Assembly (NCBI GenBank): GCA_023897205.1
Contig: JAHWDD010000008.1
Span: 620,001 to 684,000 of the forward strand
Source of the DNA: Exophiala sp. HKRS030
Taxonomy: Eukaryota > Ascomycota > Eurotiomycetes > Chaetothyriales > Herpotrichiellaceae
DNA: 64,000 bases
Reading direction: 5' to 3'
The notes below the pieces were generated by a model. The model was given only the letters and a program-made list of their open reading frames with translations, ran no database searches and was not told the DNA's origin. The position numbers and the translations under genes were made by a program. Below, one piece after another: positions 23,165 to 33,979 of the stretch. Numbering within the stretch: the stretch's first letter is position 1; the number at the start of each line of letters is the position of its first letter.

Positions 23165-24825
23165 ATGTTCGTCCAAAACCCGAATTCCGTCATGGCCGTC
23201 CCCGACCTTTCCGAGCGCTTCGAGCAGAAGTCTCGCACCAAACCGTACCTCATTTTCCTAATTGTCATCATGGGCTTTGGCTCTGCCTCTTATGGCTATG
23301 CATCCTCGATCATCGCAACTACGTTGTCTCAGCCGTCATGGACTCTCGATATGGGGCTTGCAACCAAATCCAACGCGAATGCCTTGATCGGTGCGACCAA
23401 CGGCATGTTCTATGCAGGCGGATTTTTTGGTTCCCTGGGTGCTGGATGGGTATCGGCAGAGTATGGTCGAAAGATGGCCGCTATTGTTGCATGCGCCATG
23501 ATTATTGTGTTCAGTGCTTTGATCACGGCTTCACAAAACATCGGCATGTTTATTGCATTCCGATTCTTGACCGGCGTAGGGGCTGGTGCCATCATGGCTA
23601 TCATCCCTGTCTGGGTGGCCGAGGTGTCTCCGCCCAAAGTTCGAGGCGCCCTGGTCGTAGTCCATGCGGTCATGGTGAACGTTGGCTATGTCGTTGCATC
23701 CTATGTGGGAGTGGGATTCTACCATTACAAAGGTGGAGACATTGAAAATGTCTGGCGAGGTCCAATGGGGTTGTCGCTATTTTTTCCAACGCTCTTCCTC
23801 TGTGGTGCTTATTGGCTACCAGAATCGCCCCGGTATCTGGTCTCGAAAAACCGGATGGACGAAGCATGGGCCGTCATTCACCGCCTGCACTCAGACGCCA
23901 AAGATCCTACGGACGAATTTGCCAGACGAGAGTTTGTGCAGATCAAAGCGCAAATGGAACTCGACAAGACGTTCACCCCACACACTATTCTCCGAAGCTT
24001 CGTTGATAGTTTCACAAAGCCGTCCCTCCGGACGCGCTCCATCCTCACCATCCTCATCGTCTTTGCTCAAATGAGCTCGGGGGCGGTGGTGATCAACAGT
24101 AAGTCCAGCAGCTATCCTACCAGCAGAACACACTGACACTGTGGCCAGACTACGGGGGTTTGATATATTCGAATCTTGGCTACGAGACAGCAACCGTCCT
24201 GCAATTTCAAGGTGGATATCAGGTCGCAGGTCTGGTGATGAACTGGGTCCCTATGCTTTACGTCGACCGCTTCAAACGTAGCACGCTACTGTCAATTGGG
24301 TTCGCCGGGTCTGCGATTGCTGTCATCATCGAGTGTGCTTTACAAGCGAAGTACCTCAATACGACTGACCGTGAAGGACTGGCTGGCTGCGTTACAGCAC
24401 TCTATCTCAGCATTACTTTTTATGGTCTCTTTATTGAGGGCCCAGGATTTGCGTACGTCACCGAGATATGGCCTACTCAGCTTCGCGGTCAAGGTTTCGC
24501 TATGTCGATAGCTGTGTACAACCTCACCTGCATTCTCTGGCTCCAAGCTGCCCCCACCGCATTCGCCAACATTGGGTGGAAGTACTACATCATCTTCATA
24601 GTCATTGGTGCAATAGCAGCAGCAGCTATGCTATTATTTTTGCCAGACACGCTACACAAGCCCCTGGAAGAAATTGCTGCTTGCTTTGGAGACGTCGACG
24701 CCGTCGCCGTGAGGCAGACAGACCTGGACCACGAATCAACCTTGGAGCCTAAAGGAGGGGGTTTACATGTGGAGGGCGCAATTTCCAGTTCCAACGAATC
24801 AGTTACGGCCGAGAAATTAGCTTGA
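23165..24825 (+). CDS. MFS transporter, sugar-porter type (536 aa)
   Basis: A twelve-helix carrier of the plasma membrane. Exons 23165-24098 and 24149-24825; the 50-nt intron falls inside VVIN-NYGG. Sugar-porter signatures are present: AEYGRKMAAI in loop 2-3, PVWVAEVSPPKVRGALV (PVYxxEIxPxxxRG type) and PESPRYLVSKNRMDEA after helix 6. The ATG at 23165 is the first in its frame; MAVPDL 9 codons further on is an alternative. Members of this family carry sugars but also other polyols, acids and aromatics, so uptake of the island's substrate is possible. It follows the AtuA-like gene in the same direction. Confidence 0.88.
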
Positions 24826-25557
24826 TAGATTTATGTCGAGGTCTCAGGACAAGGTTGGCGATTGCACCCAGAAAGTGCCGAAGAGCACTCCGGTCGACAC
24901 AGGCTGCAGCACCTACTACAAGTCCCTGTCAATAGCATACTGTGTGATCAATGCCGAATCTTTTGACAGTGTGTCCATTGTGAGCTTGCCAAGTCTGTAA
25001 GGTCTTCAATTAGATTCACAAATCTTTTCAAACTATAGTGTGGTACGAGGTGCACGCCTTCTTGGCCCCTCGTCGGCCAATCCGGACAGAAACGCGGTGC
25101 ATGAATGACCTACCAGACCACTCTCCTAGACACAATCTTGCAAGTTGGAGCACATCTCGATATACGCATTCTTCGTCTGCGCAAAGTATATGACTCGGCA
25201 CAGAGAGGTAACAGTGCCGTTTTCGCCGGCACGGATATGCCGACACCCGCTAAGCTCTCCCGTGCGGGCTCAACTCGGAATTGATCGATGCTGCGAAGCA
25301 TTACACGATGCCTCAGCATCTAATCACTTTACTATGCAGGACGAGGCGACTACGAATAGCTCGGATCAGAGTAACGACTGGATCTGACTTGTCTCTTGAT
25401 CTGTGCTGCCTAAAGACTCTGCCGAGTTTGTCTGTACAAGCAAGCCCGCCTGGGGCGCATTTTTCGGCTCCAACGAGAAGGATAGCAGCTTCGCATCCCA
25501 AAAAAACCAACTCCTTTGAGAAGACCTGCTCAGTTGAAAAGGGAAGGGATAGCGACG
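24826..25557. other. intergenic upstream of the bacterial-like SDR
   Basis: About 0.7 kb with no gene that I can support; frames of 60-130 codons on both strands have no family features. It should hold the SDR promoter. Confidence 0.35.
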
Positions 25558-26310
25558 ATGGGAGCACTAGACGGAACCATCGCAATCATCACTGGGGGAG
25601 CACGCGGAATGGGCGCATCACACGCCCGTGGTTTTGTCGCCGAAGGAGCCCGAGTCGTGATTGGAGACGTGCTTGAGAAGGAAGGAGAAGCACTCGCAGC
25701 TGAACTGGGAGGCTCTGTCCTCTTTGCGAAACTCGACGTGACCTCGGACGAGTCGTGGAAGGCCATCATCTCGCTGACCGAAGACAAATTCGGACCCGTG
25801 GACATTCTCATCAACAACGCCGGCGTCGTCTTGTGGAAACCTTGGGAGAAGATCAAAACTGCCGAGTTCAAAAGAGTGGTCGACATTGATTTGACGGGCC
25901 CATTCATCGGCACACGCGAGGTCATCCCATCCATGAGAAAAACAGGCAAGGGGGGGCTCATTATCAATGTTTCTTCTACTGCTGGGTTACAAGGCTTTGC
26001 ATATACGTCCAGCTACGTCGCATCGAAGTGGGGTTTACGCGGCTTGACCAAAGCAGCTGCTTTGGAACTGGCAACAGATGGCATCCGGGTTGTGTCGGTA
26101 CATCCCGGTGCGATAGAGACGCCAATGACCGCCCAAGTTACGGAAGAAATGTACTCTCAGCAGCCCATTCCACGCATGGGTACCACTGCCGAAGTCACAG
26201 CTTTGATGGTCTACCTCGCCGCTCATGCCACCTTTAGCACAGGCTCAGAATTTGTTATTGATGGTGGATCCGTGCTGGGACCGATCGTGAAAGTCCCAGT
26301 GGAAGCATAG
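25558..26310 (+). CDS. intronless, bacterial-looking SDR (250 aa, hydroxysteroid-dehydrogenase-like)
   Basis: A compact classical SDR: TGGARGMG (12-19), NNAG (86-89), catalytic serine (139/140), YVASK (153-157) and the C-terminal FVIDGGSVLGP. The head MGALDGTIAIITGGARGMGA and the block GDVLEKEGEALAAELGG look like actinobacterial 3-alpha/20-beta-hydroxysteroid dehydrogenase-type SDRs, not like the other fungal SDRs here. It has no intron, while the other four SDRs of the island all do. It may oxidise a cyclic or steroid-like alcohol to the ketone a BVMO would use. Acquisition from bacteria is an inference that needs a phylogeny. The ATG at 25558 was chosen because the longer frame starts at TTG. 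Confidence 0.9.
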   Translation: MGALDGTIAIITGGARGMGASHARGFVAEGARVVIGDVLEKEGEALAAELGGSVLFAKLDVTSDESWKAIISLTEDKFGPVDILINNAGVVLWKPWEKIKTAEFKRVVDIDLTGPFIGTREVIPSMRKTGKGGLIINVSSTAGLQGFAYTSSYVASKWGLRGLTKAAALELATDGIRVVSVHPGAIETPMTAQVTEEMYSQQPIPRMGTTAEVTALMVYLAAHATFSTGSEFVIDGGSVLGPIVKVPVEA

Positions 26311-26541
26311 ACACAATTGGTGGTGAATCGGACAGTTGTTCCCTTTCTAGATGGAATCACTCAGCTGAAGTGGTCGATTTTCGTGAGTTCAGACGAGTAT
26401 ACTTAAGTCAAAGCCTTCAACGAGTGATATTTGTTCCTGACCATCGTGCATTTTGAAATTGAAACAAGCCGCTCCTTTGAATTGTGGAATCATCAGAACG
26501 CTTTCCACAATCATTTCGTCGTCCACGTCATCTGTTACCGT

Positions 26542-27389
26542 CTAATGACTCTTACCGTCACCAATTCCCAGGGGATGTACATCAACCATTTGTGGATGCG
26601 CGGGTTTGTCCTGCCTTTCCTTTTTCGCTTGCAGTCCAGCAAGGCTCAGACCGGTTTCGCACTCTTCGTCCGTTGTGTCAATAGCTTTGAGCAAGCAGTA
26701 GACTGTCATGGTTGTCCCAATCCCAACTGCCGCCGCACCCGTCCAGAAGGTGAAGCCTCCATTCCAGGCAAAAGCGCCGCAATAAACGGCGTGAAGCGCA
26801 AGCCCGCCGTAGAAGCCGCAAGGCCAGATACAACTGGCCAAAGCGAACCAGCGAGGAAACAGTGATCGAGGCCGTTTGTCCATCCAGATGGCATAAGAGG
26901 AGGCAAAATTTCCCGAAACAAACGTCACAAATGGAATGACCAAGATCATCCAGCACATGTCGTTCAAGAGTAACATAATCTCTGGAGGTCGATCCAGGCG
27001 GTAGGCGGCAATGCAGAAGAAGAGCGATGGTAGTGTTATGGGTGTACGCCGATATGCCGCCACTGATGGTCTGGGTTGCAACCATGGCATGAGAGCAGCC
27101 TGGGATGCGAGACATCTGCGCTGAGATCTCAGCTATGAAGAGACAGTAGAACACGCCCGTGAATTGCATCAGAGCTGCTCCGCCTTTGGAGTCGGATTCA
27201 TGCTTTTTGTAGTGGGCGATGATCTCTTCTGGCGAGGCGCGTGGAGGAATGGGTGGTAGAAAGAGTCCCGTTATGAAGATGAAAAAAAGAAAGGCGATAG
27301 GACTACTCCACACGCAGATTTTACCATACGTCCTGGTCGAAGCCGTTGTGTAACGCCTCGTCGTATTGCAGGCCTTTTGCCATATACAT
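26542..27389 (-). pseudogene. multi-pass membrane protein gene broken by two frameshifts
   Basis: Read on the minus strand, the gene starts at ATG 27389 (MYMAKGLQYDEALHNGFDQD) and meets TAA after DVW. Coding sense resumes one base off as SSPIAFLFFIFITGLFLPPI to SGGISA, then shifts again by one base near 27040-27060 into LPSLFFCIAAYRLDRPPEIM, which runs to the stop at 26542. No GT-AG pair of normal size bridges either shift. Hydrophobic stretches suggest four membrane helices, with the Asp/Pro-rich loop RASPEEIIAHYKKHES between the first two. The family seems to be an unnamed fungal membrane protein. Either a pseudogene or two single-base sequence errors. Confidence 0.55.
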
Positions 27390-28150
27390 TGAGCTCGTTC
27401 CAATTATCGGGACGCGGGTTATCGTTGTGTAGATCCAATACGTGCGAGTGTTGGGTACCCATCATGTAATAACGAAGGCAGCACAGCCTGGCCTGGTGGA
27501 GGAGCATGCTAACCTCTCTCTCCTTATATACACAACTATCCCAAGATGGAGCGGAGGGAGACTTTTGTCTAAGCAGCAGCGCACCAGCCCGCAACCGTGT
27601 CAATCATATTCCAAGCCAGGATGGCTACAACTTGTTCTCTTGCGCCCTCTTGAGTGATATGGCTGACGCCAAGATCAAGGTGTCGATGTCAGCGCCTTGC
27701 AGCGATTATCGTTCAGCGGAAGTCAGGGTACCGTGAGCTTTGAACCAGGTACGCAAGCGTACACAAGCTCTCCTCTACATGGCGAGAAAGCCGCTAGAAA
27801 GATGGCAAAGCATGCGGTATTCTGCCCAAGACGAGAGCAGACCTCTGTGTATGAAGAGACGATGCATCCCTGGTAGAATTGATGTTCGCGTTCGTTGGGG
27901 CTTGCAGGAAACACCCAAACTCAGCATTACGGGTCTAGAATGCCGATCAAGGACTCTATCGATAGTAGAGATTTTGACTCAGCGGTGGCCTCCAAACATT
28001 CGGCTATTTCTTTCCCGTACCGATTCTCCCGACGCATCTCGCCTGTGAGATGTGAGCAATCGAGATCTACTAGAACGTCAGGATATATTCAGAGCAGTCA
28101 TCACTTGCGTCAATATTGCAAGAAGTACCCTTTCCTTGAACCCGATCAAT
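27390..28150. promoter_or_regulatory. divergent intergenic region
   Basis: Between the broken membrane gene (-) and the hydrolase (+). Short overlapping frames on both strands show no family resemblance. No clear site recognised. Confidence 0.35.
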
Positions 28151-29059
28151 ATGTCGCCGGAATCGGAGATCCTCACGAAGCTGTACGGCGAAATCAAACT
28201 CTCGCTGACGGCGAGGACCGATTTGAGCATTCCAGAACAACGAGCCATTTTGGAACGTTTACATGAAGCTGCTTCGGAGCCTATCGATGTTATATACGAG
28301 AATTGCACTTGCCCAGGAACAACGAGGCCAGCGATCTGGTGCAAACCACTGTCGGCGGAGCCCTCGACGGTAATACTGTATCTTCACGGAGGTGCTGGCT
28401 ATGCTGGCTCACCTTCGAGCCACAGAAAACTCGCGGGCCATTTGGCTAAAGCAGCTCGAGCGCATGCATTGGTTTTGGATTATCGCCTCGTGCCGGAGCA
28501 TCCTTTCCCAGCCGCCCTGGATGATATTTCCCTTGCTTATCAGTGGCTCTTGGACACAAAATATAAACCGAGTCAGATCGTGTTTGCTGGCGATTCGGCG
28601 GGTGGAAACTTCGCCATATCATCTGTCTTGAAAGCCAAACAAGATGGCAAGCCTCTCCCTGCTGCTGTGGTTACATTTTCCCCCTGGGTCGATATGGAAG
28701 TGACGGGGCAATCACAACACTTCAATGCCGACAAGGACGTACTTACACCGCCTGGCGTCGGCCCGCTCATATGTCAAATGTATCTCGCCGGTGAATCGCC
28801 CAAGAATCCTCTCGCAAACGCTCTCTATGCCGACTTTGAAGCAATGCCCCCTATGCATATCTCAGTCGGAGAGTGGGAACTTCTCCTCAGCGACGCGACC
28901 CGGCTCGCTGACAGAGCAAAGGCTGCTGGTGTAGACGTCGTTTTAGAGATAGCTTCAGAGATGCAGCACGTCTATCATTTCATGGCTGGAAGCTCTCCTG
29001 ATGCAGATGGGACTATCTTGAGAGTTGGGAAGTGGCTCCAAGACAAATTTGACCATTGA
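28151..29059 (+). CDS. alpha/beta hydrolase, HSL family, intronless (302 aa)
   Basis: Predicted carboxylesterase. HGGAGYAG (79-86) stands for the oxyanion motif, with A replacing the third glycine. DYRLVPEHPFPAALDD (110-125) and GDSAGGN (147-153) are typical of hormone-sensitive-lipase-like enzymes. The acid is probably in VGEWELLLSD and the histidine in EMQHVYHF near the C-terminus. It has no intron, in contrast to the three other hydrolases of the island. The ATG at 28151 is the first in frame, the longer frame starting at GTG. It reads towards the BVMO at 29658, 600 nt away in the same direction, so an ester produced there could be its substrate (inference). Confidence 0.88.
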   Translation: MSPESEILTKLYGEIKLSLTARTDLSIPEQRAILERLHEAASEPIDVIYENCTCPGTTRPAIWCKPLSAEPSTVILYLHGGAGYAGSPSSHRKLAGHLAKAARAHALVLDYRLVPEHPFPAALDDISLAYQWLLDTKYKPSQIVFAGDSAGGNFAISSVLKAKQDGKPLPAAVVTFSPWVDMEVTGQSQHFNADKDVLTPPGVGPLICQMYLAGESPKNPLANALYADFEAMPPMHISVGEWELLLSDATRLADRAKAAGVDVVLEIASEMQHVYHFMAGSSPDADGTILRVGKWLQDKFDH

Positions 29060-29657
29060 CAAGTCAAGCACACAGCTTGCAGACTAGAGACCGAGTTGTC
29101 GGTTGGGATCTTGTTAGTCATTTGGAGATAGACCTGCCGTGACGTAGGGAGTGTAGATAACAGCTGCAAGCCTCTTCCCTGCTGTGCATTGGGGAGCAGT
29201 TTCTCAGGAACTGTATATCCCTGACTGACCATTCCGATGTAAAAGCTTGTGGTCGGTCTTTTAACCTGGTTTTCTGCGGCCAATAACTACCACTGTTGTA
29301 GATTGGGCTGGACATAGAGCACGGCACTTGAGCGCTTAGAAAAGGACCATTTCCTTCCAACAGTATAACCTGTCTTACGGTTGATGTATCAGGACCTGGG
29401 CCCGGTAAGTTGCTTTCGGAAAAGTAACAAGGCTGTCATTCGAATGCTTAGACAGTCCGGAGCTTTCATCGCTCCGGCCCAAGGATCTCCCCGCCAACAT
29501 CGGCAATGGATTTCCCGAGGTCACGTGGGAACATGACCTGTGACCGGAGCGATTGTCGATGTCAGGCTCACAGGGTCTAACGCGTATTTAATAACCCCAG
29601 AATGCGATGTCGCTACACCTGTGATGAGGAAGCATTTCCACACTGCAAGCTGCCACA
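29060..29657 (+). promoter_or_regulatory. promoter of the long BVMO: 10-bp inverted repeat and E-box
   Basis: ATCGCTCCGG at 29468-29477 is mirrored exactly by CCGGAGCGAT at 29544-29553, with 66 nt between. CACGTG sits at 29522-29527 between the arms. The distance to the ATG is about 100-190 nt. These are candidate sites for a Zn2Cys6 and a bHLH factor respectively; binding is not shown. Confidence 0.45.
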
Positions 29658-31623
29658 ATGATTGAAGTCGGGGTCGTAAACAACGAAACACTGGCCGTTC
29701 CCACGGGGGAGATCAAAAAGCAAGCAAGAGAAAACCATGTTGCCCTTGAGTTTGATCCTGATTTCCTCAAAGCGAAGTATATTGCCGAGAAGGATAAAAG
29801 AATCAAGAATGGCGGCCTGGAGCAGTTCAAGCTGGTCCGAGACCATAAGAGCTTGCTCAAATTTGTCGACGACCCTTACGTGAAGCCAGGATTGACGCGC
29901 GAGCCTATTAAGCACCTTTACGACTTCGTAGTCATTGGTGGTGGATTTACCGGCGTCCAAGTCGGAGCATGTCTCGTGCAGCAGGGCGTGACGGATTTCT
30001 GCATCATCGAAAAGGGCGGGGATTATGGTGGAACATGGTGAGTTGATATCAATCTTGGCTTCTTGGTGGTACTGGACTGACCCTTTGTGATCTAGGTACT
30101 GGAACAGATACCCCGGAGCACAATGCGACATAGAGTCATATATCTACATGCCATTGTGCGAGGAGTTGAAGGTTATGCCCACGGAAAAGTATGCCCGCGG
30201 TCCAGAGCTTCAAAAACATGCCAGGACCATCGCGGACCATTTCGGGCTTCAGGAACACACGCTGTTCCAAACTATTGTTAAACGACTCGCCTGGGATGAT
30301 GACGCTGCTGTGTGGATCGTCGAAACCAATAGAGGAGACCAGATTCAAGCGAAGTGGATCGTTCAAGCCCCGGGACCTCTTCACACTCCCAAGTTCCCAG
30401 GTGTTCCAGGTATCGAGCTCTTCAGGGGCAAAAGCTTCCACAGTTGCCGCTGGGACTATGAGTACTCCGGCGGCACACCTGAAAACCCAGAGTTGACCAA
30501 GCTCAAAGACAAGCGAGTCGGAATCATTGGGACCGGAGCCACAGCCATTCAAATTGTGCCCAACATTGCATCTTGGGTGAAAGAACTCTACGTCTTCCAG
30601 AGGACACCTTCCTCAGTAGACGTCCGAGGCAATAGACCAACCGATGCTGAGTGGGCGAAGACTCTCACTAAAGGTTGGCAAAAGTACCGTATGGAAAACT
30701 TTGCCACTCTTGTCTCGGGTGGCCATGCTGACGAGGACCTGGTTGCTGATGGCTGGACCGACATCCTTCGGTCACTGGCCGGGTTCTATGGCACCGGCAG
30801 CGATGCAGAAGACCCCGCTGCAGTGGCTGCGAAAATGCAGCTGGCTGATTTCAAAAAGATGGAGTCCATCCGTCATCGGGTGGACAGTCTTGTCAAAGAC
30901 CCCAAAACGGCCGAGGCCCTCAAGCCGTGGTACAATCAGTTCTGCAAACGTCCTTGCTTCCACGATGAATATTTGCAGGCCTTCAACAATCCAAATGTCC
31001 ACCTAGTGCATACAGATGGCAAAGGCGTTGATCGAATCACAGAAGAGGGCATCGTCGCAAACGGTGAGGAGACGAAACTCGACTGTATCATCTATGCCAC
31101 GGGATTCGAATTCGCCGGTGACTTTTCCGGTCGCTTCGGCGTTGAGGTTGTGGGAAGAGGAGGTCAAACTTTGTCCCAGAAGTGGAAAGACGGGGCGTCA
31201 ACCTTCCATGGCTGGTCAACTCACGGCTTCCCCAACATCATGACCCTGACACCGCTTCAATCTGGATCGATTCCGAATTTCACTCACAACGTGGTGTTCA
31301 TGATGCCTCACCTGGAATATCTAATTCAACAGTGCAAGAAAAAGGGCATCAAGACAATGGAGCCCTCCATCGAAGCTGAAGAGGCGTGGGTCAAAGAGAC
31401 TGTCGCGCTTGGGTCAGCACGCGGTGACTTCTTGAAAGAGTGCACTCCAGGTTATCTTAACGACGAAGGCGTTGTGAACGAGTCTACGCTTAGAAACCAG
31501 CCCTACGGAGGTGGTGCACCAAAATTCAATCAGCTACTCGGTGACTGGAGGAAGGCTGACAAGCTTCAGGGCATGATCATTACCTATGAGGACAAAGTTC
31601 GTGATGGATCTGAGCACCGTTGA
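29658..31623 (+). CDS. Baeyer-Villiger monooxygenase with long N-terminal extension (635 aa)
   Basis: Exons 29658-30037 and 30096-31623; the 58-nt intron lies inside YGGTW-YWNRYPGAQCDIE. About 90 residues precede the FAD motif GGGFTG (94-99), a feature of the larger BVMO branch (phenylacetone/cyclopentadecanone monooxygenase-like relatives). The fingerprint FRGKSFHSCRWD (236-247) is fully consensus, GTGATA marks the NADPH fold, and YATGFEFAG follows. The C-terminal part (SGSIPNFTHNVVFMMPHLEY) is typical of that branch. Of the five BVMOs here this has the most canonical motifs and is the best candidate for true ketone oxygenation. It is followed in the same direction by an SDR 295 nt downstream. 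Confidence 0.93.
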
Positions 31624-31918
31624 CTTCGGATCCCGAGGGCGATAGTAGCTTGACCTTGAACGATGCTCGTTGAAAGAGACTTTGCTGTCCGTACCTCGTA
31701 TTCATGACTTTAAGACCCATAAACTTGATGAAACACACCAGGGGAAGCGGAGAGCCGTCCGGGCGGCAATTCGGCCCGTTGATATCAGAATGTAGAGCTG
31801 ACTTTGTTTTCTTCACTTGCGCAATGTGCATATATCAACACGGTAACCCATCTCGTCAACGGATAAACACCACAACTTCCATGCTACACCAGAGCTACTC
31901 TCTACAGGTTTTGCCATC

Positions 31919-32984
31919 ATGAGCAACGCCCAGTCCTCCAAGGCTCTTGCTCCCAGCCTTTTCAAAGGCCGTGTCGCGATTGTTACAGGTGCGGGATCGC
32001 CCTATGGCATCGGACGCTCCATCGTGCTGCTACTCGCCCAAGCAGGTGTAGATGTCGTGTATGCAACGGATCTGAACCTGGGAAACATTTCGTCCCTGCA
32101 AGAAGCTGTCAAGAAAATCAATCCGGCCTGCGTGGTCGAAGGACGTAAACACGATGTGGCGTCCGAGGAGAATACTCTGCAGATCTTGAAGGAGGTGGTC
32201 AAGAAGCATGGCAGGTTGGATTTGTACTTTGCGAATGCAGGCTTCGCAGACGTCCGGTAGGTTGCACGGAGCACAACAAGCTGTGGCCAGAACTTGTCAC
32301 TGATGCAATACAGAAACATTAACGATTTGACAACAACCCAATACGAACGTGCAATGGGCGTGATGGCGACGTCCGTCTACTACGCCATCAAGTACGGTAG
32401 TCAAGCACTAGCTGTTACTTCGCCTTCCAAGCCAGTTTCAGGAGGCAGTATTGTGGTCACAGCGTCCGTAGCCGGCATCATGGGTCTATTCTCGGACGTT
32501 GCCTACTGTAAGTTGAAGAGAAACTCCCGGTAACGGGGATCTGTTATGACTAACAACTATACGTCTCTCAGCCACAGCAAAAGCCGCTGCTATAGGGCTA
32601 GTAACCCAGGGTGCGGTCCAACTTTCGGCGAGTAATATCCGGGTCAACGGTGTCGCACCTGGTGCAGTGCAGACCAGTCTCATCGTCAACGCGCCTCATG
32701 CTCAGGAGAAGACAGAATTCAATCTGGTCATGAGCGAAACGGAAGCGAAGCAGGAGTTTCAAAAGTACATCGACGTTTTGGGCGTGGAAGCCCAACAGCA
32801 ATATTCCTACAATCGAGTGGCACAGCCAGATGAGATTGCTCACATAGCAGTCTTCTTGGCTTCCGACTTGTCTTTAGCTGTCAACGGTCACATCGTCGTG
32901 GCAGACAGTGGCAAGACGAAGGCCGCACTTGGAGAGTCTTATATCGGGCCGGTTCCTCCGGTGAAGCCGCTTGAGTTATCATGA
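31919..32984 (+). CDS. short-chain dehydrogenase/reductase (314 aa)
   Basis: Exons 31919-32256, 32314-32507 and 32572-32984. The nucleotide-binding motif is TGAGSPYGIG (23-32), two residues longer than usual. FANAGF follows near residue 106. VTASVAG supplies the serine, and YSTAK (177-181) is created only after the second intron is removed. The tail ends KPLELS. It lies 295 nt behind the long BVMO on the same strand; the pair fits alcohol-to-ketone-to-ester chemistry, though only position supports that. Three exons and the ATG at 31919 agree with the protein alignment pattern. Confidence 0.9.
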
Positions 32985-33979
32985 ATGGCATAATGGGCAA
33001 AAAGCAACATTAGTGCTACATCTGAAGACCTCCCGTCAGTCGCGATGGACACGTCAAATAAAATAGATGAAAAGAGTGGGCAGTGCCCACTTTATTTCAT
33101 AGGGATTCAAAGCCTCTTTGCGTACATACGAAGCAAGAATACCACATCTATTCTCAAGCTTGCAGTAGCACTACTTCGCCCTCATTAACTGCCAACATGT
33201 TTCTACAAGCTCTGAGCTTCCCGGCACTGGAATACCCACTCTAGACGAAGATGTCAGATAACCGTGAATTCAGGTTGACCGAAATACTGGCTAACACATA
33301 AGCGAATCCGATGATGCCGATCAATTCGCTGACGGCACCACTAAACCGGCCTCATATTCCCGGTGCAAATTAGTCTAGGCGGCTTTTCTGGCTTCCCCTC
33401 GGGTATTTATTCAACCCGGTCTGACTAGATGAGGCCGGACGCGAAGAGAAACCACAACCGGTCGCCGAAAATTCCCAACATCAAAGGATCAGAGGGAACT
33501 CAGCTGCCTACTCCAACCTCAGATTCACTCGTTTATCGCGTTAAGAGCGGCCAATACCCGAAATAGATTGGAGTGGGACCATGCTGGAGTCCCCAGATTT
33601 GCCTACATGGTACCCGCACTGGAAAGGAAACCATGGCTGTGTATACCCTCAGTATATCTTTTTGTGCTGTTATTGGCCCCGACTACTCATCAAGCGTGGC
33701 CAGAATATCCCAGGTCTCGTTCCCGGGACGGCATGTGCACGGCTTCTATTGTACGGCCTCTGTATCGGAGAGATGATAAATTAGGTTGCAGATAGCCATC
33801 TACTGGGAGCTGGCACGTATAAGTCCACATCTTGTCTCTGCTCCGTTACCCCACAATCCTCCACTGCTGAACTTTGAGTGCGGAGGAGAATCATCTGCAT
33901 CGCATTCAGACCGTTTCGCGCCCCTCCTTCGGAGTTCATTATCAGGATCAATCCGAACAACCAACTTCAATTCGCCGGA
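32985..33979. promoter_or_regulatory. intergenic, with a 32-nt hairpin and promoter of the TRI12-type carrier
   Basis: About 1 kb. A near-perfect palindrome at 33067-33098 centres on AGTGGGCA-G-TGCCCACT (33075-33091) with imperfect outer arms, 90-110 nt after the SDR stop. CGG-N10-CCG at 33347-33362 is a possible Zn2Cys6 site upstream of the transporter. Three overlapping 67-75 codon frames near 33570-33795 have no features and are not called. Confidence 0.4.

Noticed and set aside
28151..29059. Suspected loss of the catalytic acid in the hydrolase (VGEWELLLSD where other members have a DPLRDEG-like motif)
   Set aside because: Related HSL-type enzymes have an xExL-type acid at this place, so the glutamate probably serves; the triad need not be broken.
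33568..33795. Three overlapping 67-75 codon frames
   Set aside because: Overlapping open frames in all three phases indicate chance lack of stops, not coding.
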